DNA of 8,020 nt, taken from NCBI GenBank assembly GCA_030432795.1, contig JAUILW010000130.1, positions 1 through 8,020 of the forward strand. Direction: 5' to 3'. Made by a program: the position numbers and the translations under genes. Shown piece by piece: positions 1-5,761 of this stretch. Every line of letters begins with the position of its first letter. Position 1 is the first letter of the stretch. Below the pieces are notes generated by a model, which saw nothing but the letters and a program-made list of their open reading frames with translations, was not told the DNA's origin and did no database searches. This DNA is from Gammaproteobacteria bacterium (GTDB taxonomy: Bacteria; Pseudomonadota; Gammaproteobacteria; Pseudomonadales; Azotimanducaceae).

Positions 1-1633
1 GCCACTCCTCCGGATCTTCCGGATGCCGGAACAGATGCGTGACGAGGGTGCCCGAAGCTTCCAGCCGCTGCATCTGCAACATGTCGTCTACGGCGCTGCG
101 GGGCGAGTAATCTTCCTGGTAGCCGGCAGCAAAGCCCGCGCCGTAGCGTCGCGCGAGAATGCGGCCCTCGGCTTCGCCAAGCCGCGTCACCGCCTGCAGC
201 GCAAACTCCGCAAGCCAGTCCCGCGTGAGCGCGATGATGTCCTGCTCGAGCGCTGCCGTGTCCACACCTGCGGGGGTGCCGGGCTTCACCCGCAGGGTGA
301 AGTGCAGCCGCACCAGGATCGACTCCGAGAAATACGGCTGAAACTCGGCATGCTGTGCATCGAACCGGTCCACCAGCAGCGCCTGCAGGCGCAATCGTAC
401 ATCGGTGCGATACAGGTCACGGGGGAGATAGATCAGCGCCGTGACAAACAGTCCATAGGGGTCGAAGCGGAAAAACGCGCGGGTTCTGCGACGTTCATGG
501 ATATACGTGATGTCGAGTGCGTGCCGCTTGAGCAGTTCGCCGTCGATCTGCATGAGCTCGTCGCGTGGATAGGTGGCCAGCACCTGCGCCAGGGTTTTGC
601 CGTCAAACCCCGCGGGGTCGAGGTTCGATGCATCGATCACCGCCTGCACCTTGCGCCGCACGATGGGAATGGTTCGTGGGTGCTCCAGATATACCCGCGA
701 TGTGTACAGGCCCAGAAAGCCATGCTCGCCGATCACGTTGCCTGCCTCGTCGAGCACACGCATGCCCACGTAATCTGGGTGCGCCGGTCGGTGCACACGG
801 GAAAGGGTGCCGGATTTCGAGAATGACAGCAGCACCGGCTCGAGCAGGAAGTCTCGCACCGCCTGGGGCTGATCCGACAGCCGGCGGCGCGTGGATGCGT
901 GCCGATCGCGCAGGATACCGAGCGCACTATCCGCAACCTGTTCCACGAAACCGTCTACGTAACGAAACTCGCGGTAGCCGAGAAAGGTGAAGTGATCGTC
1001 CAGCAGCCAGCGCACGAAGGCGCTGCACTCCTCACCATGCTCGCCATCACGGGCGCTGAGAAGTTCCAGCCAGTCTTTGGCTTTCTGCCGCATGGCGGGA
1101 AAGTCACCAACCGCCAGGCGCACATCTGAAAGCGTGTTTTCAAGGGCTTCCTGCAAACCCTCGAGCTGCGCGTCAGGCACACGATCGATCTCCGCATAGA
1201 GATACACTTCGCGTGCGCGACCGTTACGGTCCACGTCGCAGGATTGCAACTCGCCGTGGGCATCTCGCTCCACAGAGAAGACGACGTTGCCCAGAAGGTG
1301 GGTAACAAGCCCGCCGTGCGAAAGCACCATGAGCACGGAATCGACGACGAAAGGCGAGTCGTCCATGAGCACCCGCACGACGGTATGCGCGCTCTGCCAG
1401 CCATCACGCGCATGCTCAGGGTTGCGTACCGATACCGATACCGCAGGGGTTGGGCGCCGTGAGAACAGGCGCCAGCCGGCGATCGTGGTTCCGGCATCGT
1501 CTTCGACGTTTCTGCCATGCAGATCGCCCGCGGGCAGCTTGCTCCAGAAAAGGCTCGTGAATCGCTCCGCTAGCTCCTCACCACCCAGCCGCTCGCCCAC
1601 GCGCTCGACGACAGCTTGCACATGCGCGTTCAC
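1..1633 (-). CDS. gdhB: NAD-specific glutamate dehydrogenase, large (~180 kDa) type, N-terminal part
   Basis: The gene is cut by the left edge; 544 codons are visible of a family usually about 1,600 residues long. The family oxidatively deaminates glutamate to 2-oxoglutarate and ammonia with NAD+, a cytosolic catabolic reaction. The visible part is the regulatory N-terminus with ACT-like domains; the catalytic Rossmann region lies outside. I translated the strand by hand and found no stop or frameshift. Family-typical stretches are DDSPFVVDS (residues 91-99), HFTFLGYR (214-221) and FFRFDPYG (387-394), followed by a LIYLPRD segment. The start is a GTG overlapping the upstream stop codon as GTGA. 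It is preceded by a near-consensus GGAGG, and no other start has comparable spacing. The gene therefore looks translationally coupled to the flavoprotein gene before it. The family assignment is secure; the symbol follows Pseudomonas usage. Confidence 0.93.
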   Translation of the reverse strand, partial: MNAHVQAVVERVGERLGGEELAERFTSLFWSKLPAGDLHGRNVEDDAGTTIAGWRLFSRRPTPAVSVSVRNPEHARDGWQSAHTVVRVLMDDSPFVVDSVLMVLSHGGLVTHLLGNVVFSVERDAHGELQSCDVDRNGRAREVYLYAEIDRVPDAQLEGLQEALENTLSDVRLAVGDFPAMRQKAKDWLELLSARDGEHGEECSAFVRWLLDDHFTFLGYREFRYVDGFVEQVADSALGILRDRHASTRRRLSDQPQAVRDFLLEPVLLSFSKSGTLSRVHRPAHPDYVGMRVLDEAGNVIGEHGFLGLYTSRVYLEHPRTIPIVRRKVQAVIDASNLDPAGFDGKTLAQVLATYPRDELMQIDGELLKRHALDITYIHERRRTRAFFRFDPYGLFVTALIYLPRDLYRTDVRLRLQALLVDRFDAQHAEFQPYFSESILVRLHFTLRVKPGTPAGVDTAALEQDIIALTRDWLAEFALQAVTRLGEAEGRILARRYGAGFAAGYQEDYSPRSAVDDMLQMQRLEASGTLVTHLFRHPEDPEEW

Positions 1634-2178
1634 AGGTCCTCCAAAATTCCAGTGGGCAGTCCGTCGAGGCTGGTCTGGTTCTTCTCCTTCCAGTACGCCT
1701 GAACACCTTCTGCGCCACGCTTGTCGGCCCACAGGGTCAGCGCCTTGCGATCCTCGACGTATTCGTACAGCGGCACGGCGTAGCCACAGGACGTCTGCAC
1801 CAGATCGATGTGCAACCGGTAGTACTGCCGTGTACCCGCGGATGCCGGAAGCACGCTGCTGGCGGCAGCCCAATCCGGGTGACGCGGATGGATGGTGTCA
1901 GCCGTGCCGTAGGCCCGGAGGATGCGCGGCGGGCCTTCGAAAGCACACCACATCAGCGTCATGCGGTTCACCTGCTGCAGGTGCGCCGCCGTCTCGTTGC
2001 CGCTACCGGTAAGGTTTAGCCAGAGAATCTCGTTTGCGCCCGTTACCCGCAGGCTCTCCATGCCTTTCGGCGAAACGTTCACCCGTCCGTCCGCCGCGGC
2101 AGTGCCGACGAAGAACATCCGCTGAGCATGAATGAAGTCGATGAGTTCGTCTGAAAGGCTGTCGAACTGTTCCGCCAT
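1630..2178 (-). CDS. Pyridoxamine 5'-phosphate oxidase-like FMN-binding protein
   Basis: This 182-residue protein belongs to the PNPOx-like split-barrel flavoproteins. The N-terminal segment FFVGTAAADGRVNVSPKG (about residues 22-39) is the typical first barrel strands with the DGR.N.SPKG signature. ILWLNLTGSGNE (about 51-62) and the WCAFEGPPRILRAYGTA segment (about 78-94) continue the fold. Members bind FMN or a related cofactor; many have no known substrate, and this one should not be taken as true PdxH, which makes pyridoxal phosphate. The ATG at 2178 was chosen because AAGGA lies seven bases upstream. An in-frame TTG at 2214 would add 12 residues but is less likely. The gene is first in a two-gene unit with glutamate dehydrogenase, overlapping it by four bases. 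No signal peptide or membrane segment is seen. Confidence 0.88.
   Translation of the reverse strand: MAEQFDSLSDELIDFIHAQRMFFVGTAAADGRVNVSPKGMESLRVTGANEILWLNLTGSGNETAAHLQQVNRMTLMWCAFEGPPRILRAYGTADTIHPRHPDWAAASSVLPASAGTRQYYRLHIDLVQTSCGYAVPLYEYVEDRKALTLWADKRGAEGVQAYWKEKNQTSLDGLPTGILEDL
1638..1642 (-). promoter_or_regulatory. Ribosome binding site of the glutamate dehydrogenase gene
   Basis: GGAGG lies four bases before the GTG at 1633-1631, inside the last codons of the upstream flavoprotein gene. It decides the GTG start: the next in-frame GTG (1621) is 16 bases away from it and no ATG is nearby. Confidence 0.75.
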
Positions 2179-2234
2179 GAGATGTCCTTGTCCGGCGTGA
2201 TCCTTCACCGGCAATGCACCGGTACGAGCATCAT

Positions 2235-2263
2235 ATTATGGGGTAGCCGTGCTCCCCCGTCAG
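2235..2263 (-). promoter_or_regulatory. Putative sigma70 promoter of the flavoprotein-glutamate dehydrogenase unit
   Basis: On the minus strand a -35-like CTGACG (2263-2258; four of six consensus bases) is followed by a 17-base spacer and CATAAT (2240-2235; five of six). Transcription would start near 2228, giving a leader of about 50 bases before the ATG at 2178. The -35 overlaps the stop codon of the MFS gene and lies in the loop of an inverted repeat. Spacing and the -10 match support it; nothing experimental does. Confidence 0.5.
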
Positions 2264-2275
2264 GCGGGAGCACGG
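2247..2275 (-). repeat. Inverted repeat at the 3' end of the MFS gene
   Basis: CCGTGCTCCC (2247-2256) pairs perfectly over ten bases with GGGAGCACGG (2266-2275), with a nine-base centre holding the MFS stop codon. Neither strand has a T-run directly after the stem, so it is not a standard intrinsic terminator. It could protect the 3' end of the MFS mRNA. Because the downstream promoter's -35 and spacer overlap it, it could also be an operator. Both roles are inference. Confidence 0.6.
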
Positions 2276-3468
2276 CGTGCAGCACGTCGCACGGCAAGTA
2301 CCAACGGCGTCACGAGACACCCGCATACCAATGCGGAAAACACAGCCAGTGCCGCGAGCGCATGGCTCAGCGGCCAGGCATCCACCATGGCACCGGCAAG
2401 GGGCCCTGTAATGGCAGCGGCGATGCTGAAACCAAACCCCAGCAGCGAGTTGGCGGTAGCCCTGAACGCATCGGGCACTCGTGCGTTGAACGCCTGCTGC
2501 AGCAGCACCACACCCAGCCCGCGTGCAGCGAAGAAGAGCATACCGCCAACCACGCTGGTGAGCGCATCGGGGCACGCGAGGCCGAGATACCCCAACACCG
2601 GTGCAGCACCGCAGAACACCAGCAGGGCCGGCGCTCCCAACCTGCGCTCGAGCCCCGACGCCCAGCGACCGGCGGCAGCCGCCACCAGCCAGTAGCCACC
2701 CCAGAGATAGCCGAAGTGCACCAGCGCCAACTGCTGGTTCTGCCACACCGTCTGCAGCAACCACACCGCGTAATAGGTGGTGAGCCCCCACACGCACCAA
2801 ACCAGCACGGTCAGGCGCAGGACGGTACCTCCCTGCCACAGGTGGGTGAAAACGCGACGAAAGTTCTCCGCGTGATGACTCGCCTCGAGCACCTCTCGCG
2901 GCGGTTCGACTATTCGCAGTACCAGCATCAACGGCAACCAGCCTGCGAACACCTGCAGCAGCACGACATGCACCATGTCGCCGAACACGAGCACGATACT
3001 GCACAGGACAGCCGCCACGGCCTCAGCCACCGTCTGCCAGGCAAACAACCGTCCCACCGCACTGCCTTCGGCTTCATCGCCGGCCAACCGCGACGACTCG
3101 TAGGCAACCGCCAGGTCAGCGCCAGAGATGAGGCTGCGGGCAACCGCCATACCGGCTTCGAAAACAAAGAGATCCCAGAAACCATCGGCGAACAGCAGCA
3201 CCGTGTGGCCCACGCCGGATGCCACGCATCCAGCCAGCAGCGCACCGCGCCGCCCCCAAACATCCGCCACATAGCCGCTGGGCACCTCGAGTACCAGCAC
3301 CAGCGCCATGAAGGCCGCCTGCAGGAGGAAGACGTCCTGCATATCGAGGCCCTTACTCTGAAAGAACGGCACCACAATGGGCATGATCACCAGGAACACG
3401 CGCATGCAGCTCATCCCCAGCACCAGCCGGACGTTGTTGCGCCATTGCCTGTTCTCGTTGCTTATCAC
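2260..3468 (-). CDS. Major facilitator superfamily transporter, substrate unknown
   Basis: This 402-residue integral membrane protein has the length and hydrophobic pattern of a 12-helix MFS permease. The loop between helices 2 and 3 carries the family motif A as GYVADVWGRR (residues 65-74), preceded by EVPS. A polar central loop (about 187-215, with PPREVLEASHHAENFRR) separates the two halves. The C-terminus is short and basic (RRAARRAPA). The GTG start is supported by GGGAG seven bases upstream. The family moves small solutes using ion gradients. Sequence alone does not tell import from export or identify the substrate. The start lies 23 bases after a strong intrinsic terminator, and the leader upstream contains a possible peptide rich in Leu/Val/Ile codons, so expression may be controlled by attenuation. 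In that case a branched-chain amino acid or a related metabolite would be a natural, unproven substrate. Confidence 0.9.
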   Translation of the reverse strand: MISNENRQWRNNVRLVLGMSCMRVFLVIMPIVVPFFQSKGLDMQDVFLLQAAFMALVLVLEVPSGYVADVWGRRGALLAGCVASGVGHTVLLFADGFWDLFVFEAGMAVARSLISGADLAVAYESSRLAGDEAEGSAVGRLFAWQTVAEAVAAVLCSIVLVFGDMVHVVLLQVFAGWLPLMLVLRIVEPPREVLEASHHAENFRRVFTHLWQGGTVLRLTVLVWCVWGLTTYYAVWLLQTVWQNQQLALVHFGYLWGGYWLVAAAAGRWASGLERRLGAPALLVFCGAAPVLGYLGLACPDALTSVVGGMLFFAARGLGVVLLQQAFNARVPDAFRATANSLLGFGFSIAAAITGPLAGAMVDAWPLSHALAALAVFSALVCGCLVTPLVLAVRRAARRAPA

Positions 3469-3475
3469 CAGTTTT

Positions 3476-3480
3476 CTCCC
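3476..3480 (-). promoter_or_regulatory. Ribosome binding site of the MFS gene
   Basis: GGGAG lies seven bases before the GTG at 3468-3466 and supports that start. It begins about ten bases after the T-run of the terminator, so read-through RNA would expose it. Confidence 0.65.
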
Positions 3481-3490
3481 GCCCGAAACG

Positions 3491-3523
3491 AAAAAAGCCC
3501 CGAAGGGTCGCTTCGGGGCTTTT
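3491..3523 (-). terminator. Intrinsic terminator or attenuator upstream of the MFS gene
   Basis: On the minus strand, GCCCCGAAG pairs perfectly with CTTCGGGGC around a five-base loop (CGACC). Flanking A and T runs extend the stem by four A-T pairs, and the stem is followed by six T residues (3496-3491). This is a strong Rho-independent terminator for minus-strand transcription. The plus strand has only a T4 tail and no gene leading into it. It could simply end the rluD transcript. It sits after a separate promoter-like site and leader, and just 23 bases before the MFS start codon, so it may instead act as the attenuator of the MFS gene. Confidence 0.9.
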
Positions 3524-3547
3524 CGATCGTCGGCGGCTAACTGAGCC

Positions 3548-3670
3548 TCACCACATCACACCCCTGCCCGACGGCACCAGAATGACCACAAGACCACGCA
3601 CACGGGCCGCTGCCATGGTGGCGCGGTGCGTATCGAGGTTTGTGGTTTGGTTCGTCGAGTAACGGTTCAC
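3548..3670 (-). CDS. Possible leader peptide with a Leu/Val/Ile run
   Basis: A 40-codon ORF starts at GTG 3670, with AAAGAG seven bases upstream; an internal ATG at 3616 would give 22 codons but lacks a clear binding site. The first half is rich in Thr (five of the first 18 residues). The second half contains LVVILV, six branched-chain codons in a row, followed by PSGRG. The stop is 24 bases before the terminator stem. This layout is that of attenuator leader peptides such as E. coli IlvL, which also has a Val/Ile-rich run followed by a Gly-Arg-Gly segment. The resemblance is by eye only. A chance ORF in GC-rich DNA is the main alternative. The gene downstream is a transporter rather than a biosynthetic gene, which would be unusual. 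Confidence 0.42.
   Translation of the reverse strand: MNRYSTNQTTNLDTHRATMAAARVRGLVVILVPSGRGVMW
3585..3646 (-). promoter_or_regulatory. Long imperfect hairpin in the MFS leader RNA
   Basis: Read as minus-strand RNA, ACCACAAACC (3646-3637) pairs with GGTCTTGTGGT (3595-3585) over ten base pairs with one bulged C. Directly inside, ACGCAC (3631-3626) pairs perfectly with GTGCGT (3601-3596), with an unpaired TCGAT on one side only. Further CGC/GCG and GCC/GGC pairs can close an apical loop over the internal ATG. The 3' arm covers the Arg-Gly-Leu-Val-Val codons of the possible leader peptide. A ribosome translating or stalled there would open the stem, as expected for an attenuator. Pairing was found by eye and was not folded. 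Confidence 0.55.
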
Positions 3671-3707
3671 GGCGTTGCTCTTTGGCCTGGAGTTCAAACG
3701 GCCGGCA

Positions 3708-3735
3708 AGGTTACGCCGAGGAAAGCGGCTGTCAA
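3708..3735 (-). promoter_or_regulatory. Putative sigma70 promoter for the MFS leader
   Basis: A perfect consensus -35, TTGACA (3735-3730), overlaps the rluD stop codon. It is followed after 16 bases by TAACCT (3713-3708), which keeps the first two and last bases of the -10 consensus. Transcription would start near 3701, giving a leader of about 230 bases before the MFS start. The -35 is strong and the -10 mediocre. It would separate MFS transcription from rluD. Confidence 0.45.
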
Positions 3736-4700
3736 GCACCAAAGTCGCTCAGTGCGGCATCCAGCACTTCGAGATCTTCCGGCAAGGGGGCTGTGAACGT
3801 AAGCTCCCGACCACTTTGCGGATGTTCGAAGCGCAGTTCGAACGCATGCAGCGCCTGGCGCGGGAAGCCGCGCAGCAGCGTCGCCAGCGCCTCGTTGGCG
3901 CCGGGCGGCAACCTGCCGCGTGCGCCGTACAGGCGATCGCCCACCAGGGGATAGCCGCGGCTCGCGAGGTGCACGCGAATCTGATGGGTGCGGCCGGTAT
4001 GCAGCCGGGCCTCAATGCGGGTGTGCGCCGCAAACCTGCTCTGCACACGCACGGAGGTCTGTGCCGGTTTGCCATCCTCGCGCACCGCCTGACGGGTGCG
4101 CTGGTGCGGATGGCGGCCGATGGGTGCATCAATCTCCATGCCGGCGGTCATACGCCCTTCCACAAAGGCAACGTAACGGCGGCCGATTGTGCGAAGTGCA
4201 AGGGCCTCCACCAGCGCCAGATGCGCTTTAGGGCTTGCAGCCACAACCATGACGCCACTGGTGTCCTTGTCCAGGCGGTGCACGATGCCGGCCCGGGGGA
4301 GCGCCGCCAGGTCCGACCGGTAGGCCAGCAGGGCATTGACCAGTGTACCGTCCGGGTTGCCTGCGCCGGGATGGACCGTCATACCGGCGGCCTTATTGAG
4401 CACCAGCACATGTTCGTCCTCATGCAGTACATCCAGCGGCAGGGCTTGCGCTTCATGCCAACGCTCAGTCGCCAGCAGATCCGCCTGGAGCTCCAGCGAT
4501 TCACCGCCACGCAGCCGCAGCTTAGGTGCCACTGAGGCGCCATCGACCCGCAGCGCGCCATCTTTCAGCCAGCGGCTGAGCTGCGCCCGGGAAAAATCCG
4601 AAATCAGCTCAGCCGCTGCCTGGTCTGCCCGAAATCCCGCCATTTCGGGCGGAACGACGACCCTGCGCCACACGGAGGTGCTTTTGCTAGAATTGCTCAT
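3732..4700 (-). CDS. rluD: 23S rRNA pseudouridine synthase RluD
   Basis: RluD converts uridines 1911, 1915 and 1917 (E. coli numbering) in helix 69 of 23S rRNA to pseudouridine. The 322-residue length is close to the 326 of E. coli. An N-terminal S4-like RNA-binding domain (about residues 18-75, with SRAQLSRWLKDGALRVDG) precedes the RluA-family catalytic domain. The signature HRLDKDTSG is at 141-149 with catalytic Asp144. LNKAAGMTVHPG (101-112) and the RLHTGRTHQIRVHL segment (232-245) are also typical. ATG 4700 begins MSNSS just before the domain; longer in-frame starts up to 4925 add an Arg-rich stretch antisense to bamD and were rejected. rluD is divergent from bamD with only 26 bases between starts. 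The laccase-domain gene (pgeF/yfiH) that commonly follows rluD is not here. RluD rather than RluC/RluA is inferred from the bamD neighbourhood and family features. Confidence 0.93.
   Translation of the reverse strand: MSNSSKSTSVWRRVVVPPEMAGFRADQAAAELISDFSRAQLSRWLKDGALRVDGASVAPKLRLRGGESLELQADLLATERWHEAQALPLDVLHEDEHVLVLNKAAGMTVHPGAGNPDGTLVNALLAYRSDLAALPRAGIVHRLDKDTSGVMVVAASPKAHLALVEALALRTIGRRYVAFVEGRMTAGMEIDAPIGRHPHQRTRQAVREDGKPAQTSVRVQSRFAAHTRIEARLHTGRTHQIRVHLASRGYPLVGDRLYGARGRLPPGANEALATLLRGFPRQALHAFELRFEHPQSGRELTFTAPLPEDLEVLDAALSDFGA
4627..4650. repeat. Perfect 9-bp inverted repeat inside the start of rluD
   Basis: GCCCGAAAT (4627-4635) and ATTTCGGGC (4642-4650) are exact inverted repeats around a six-base centre. 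It falls in rluD codons of about 17-25 and about 38 bases upstream of the bamD -10. It could be an operator for either divergent gene or a hairpin in the early rluD mRNA; chance within coding sequence is possible. Confidence 0.5.
4685..4693 (+). promoter_or_regulatory. Putative extended -10 promoter of bamD-pilS-pilR
   Basis: TGCTAGAAT fits the extended -10 pattern TGnTATAAT, with five of six -10 bases. No good -35 is seen 16-18 bases upstream, which extended -10 promoters can tolerate. Transcription would start near 4700, leaving a leader of about 27 bases before the bamD ATG. The site lies within the first codons of rluD on the opposite strand. Confidence 0.5.
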
Positions 4701-4726
4701 CTTTTCGTCTGGACGGCGCCGTACCC

Positions 4727-5761
4727 ATGCCTGAACAGCAACGCTGGATCTCTTGCTGCAAGCCGCTTTTCGCGGCGCTAATGGTTTCTTTCCTCGTTTC
4801 CGGATGCGCGTTGTGGCCGTTCGGCGGCGACGACGACGAGGGCGTGGAAGACCCCGAATCGTCGGAGCAGGAGCTCTACCGGACCTCGCAGCGCTACCTG
4901 CGCAGCGGTAACTATACGACGGCAATCAGCCACCTGGAGCATCTCGAAGCCCGGTTTCCGTTCGGCCGCTACGCCGAACAGGCCCAGTTGGAGCTGATCT
5001 ACGCACGCCACATGTCCTTAGACCACGACGCCGCCCGCAACGCCGCGGACCGCTTCATCCGGCTGCACCCCAACCACGACAACGTCGACTATGCCTACTA
5101 TCTGAAAGGCCTGGCGTCGTACAACAAAAGCGCCAATCTGTTCGACCGTTTCGTCACCACCGACCCTTCCAAGCGGGATATGAGTTCGGTTCGCGAGGCC
5201 TACGCGGAATTCGCCCAGCTGCTGGCCCGCTATCCCAGCTCCCAGTACGTACCGGACTCGAAGCAGCGTATGGTGCATCTACGCAACGTGCTTGCACAGT
5301 CTGAGCTGCACGTGGCCGACTACTACATGCGCCGCGGCGCCTACATGGCCGCCAACAACCGCGCTCGCTATGTGCTGGACAACTTCTCCCAGAGCACTGC
5401 TGTACCGGATGCGCTCGCCGTGATGGCGGAATGCGCCTGGAGGCTGGGCCTGGAAGATACAGCCAACGACTCGTTGCGCGTCCTCGCCGCCAACTACCCC
5501 TCCTATCCCGCCTTCAATGGCGATGGCGAGCTGGTGCTGGCAGAGCGGGTACGCAACCGCGACCGTTCCTGGACCAACCTCGTGACGCTGGGTCTGCTCG
5601 ACCGCCCCGACGTACCACCGCCTTTGACCCTGCGACATCCTGAAGGTTATGTGCCCGTAGCGCGCCCTGCCGTGGCGGATGGTTCTGCACCGGTGGAGCA
5701 CGAAGCGACGAACGAGAAGAAAAAGAAAGGTTGGTTTAGCTGGCTGCCCTTCGTGGAATGA
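4727..5761 (+). CDS. bamD: Outer-membrane assembly lipoprotein BamD
   Basis: BamD (formerly ComL/YfiO) is an essential lipoprotein of the Bam complex that folds beta-barrel proteins into the outer membrane, working with BamA. The first 26 residues form a lipoprotein signal peptide ending in lipobox VSGC, with lipidated Cys27. Residue +2 is Ala, not Asp, which fits outer-membrane sorting. TPR repeats follow. Conserved family stretches are RFPFGRYAEQAQLELIYA (76-93) and RYPSSQYVPDSKQRM (168-182) with the downstream VADYYMRRGAYMAANNRA. At 344 residues it is about 100 longer than E. coli BamD and similar to Pseudomonas ComL. The extra C-terminus is Pro-rich, then KKKKGWFSWLPFVE. The ribosome binding site is weak. 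The stop overlaps the pilS start by four bases, so this is the first gene of a bamD-pilS-pilR unit. Confidence 0.95.
   Translation: MPEQQRWISCCKPLFAALMVSFLVSGCALWPFGGDDDEGVEDPESSEQELYRTSQRYLRSGNYTTAISHLEHLEARFPFGRYAEQAQLELIYARHMSLDHDAARNAADRFIRLHPNHDNVDYAYYLKGLASYNKSANLFDRFVTTDPSKRDMSSVREAYAEFAQLLARYPSSQYVPDSKQRMVHLRNVLAQSELHVADYYMRRGAYMAANNRARYVLDNFSQSTAVPDALAVMAECAWRLGLEDTANDSLRVLAANYPSYPAFNGDGELVLAERVRNRDRSWTNLVTLGLLDRPDVPPPLTLRHPEGYVPVARPAVADGSAPVEHEATNEKKKKGWFSWLPFVE

Noticed and set aside
23..826. A 267-codon plus-strand ORF at the left end
   Set aside because: It lies antisense to glutamate dehydrogenase, whose minus-strand frame is open throughout and carries family motifs.
1425..1442. 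Short tandem repeat of ACCGAT units
   Set aside because: Three near copies simply encode Val-Ser-Val-Ser-Val in glutamate dehydrogenase and show no wider pattern.
2179..2214. TTG start giving 12 more residues to the flavoprotein
   Set aside because: The ATG at 2178 has an AAGGA at good spacing and begins closer to the domain.
2247..2275. Intrinsic terminator after the MFS gene
   Set aside because: The stem is strong but neither strand has a T-run after it, so it is listed only as an inverted repeat.
2182..3540. A 452-codon plus-strand ORF opposite the MFS gene
   Set aside because: Its product is rich in His, Gln and Arg with no recognisable domain, and it runs antisense to a convincing 12-helix transporter with a good start. 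It is a by-product of GC-rich codon use.
3469..3731. A known housekeeping RNA (tmRNA, RNase P, SRP RNA, tRNA) in the rluD-MFS gap
   Set aside because: I compared both strands with remembered conserved cores of these RNAs and found no match. The gap is better explained as a leader region.
4651..4679. Sigma-E promoter for bamD based on GGAACGA
   Set aside because: The -35-like bases are present, but no sigma-E-type -10 (TCTGA-like) occurs at the right spacing.
4701..4925. Extended N-terminus of RluD from alternative starts
   Set aside because: The extra 75 residues are Arg-rich, unlike RluD, and overlap the signal peptide region of bamD. ATG 4700 gives the normal family length.
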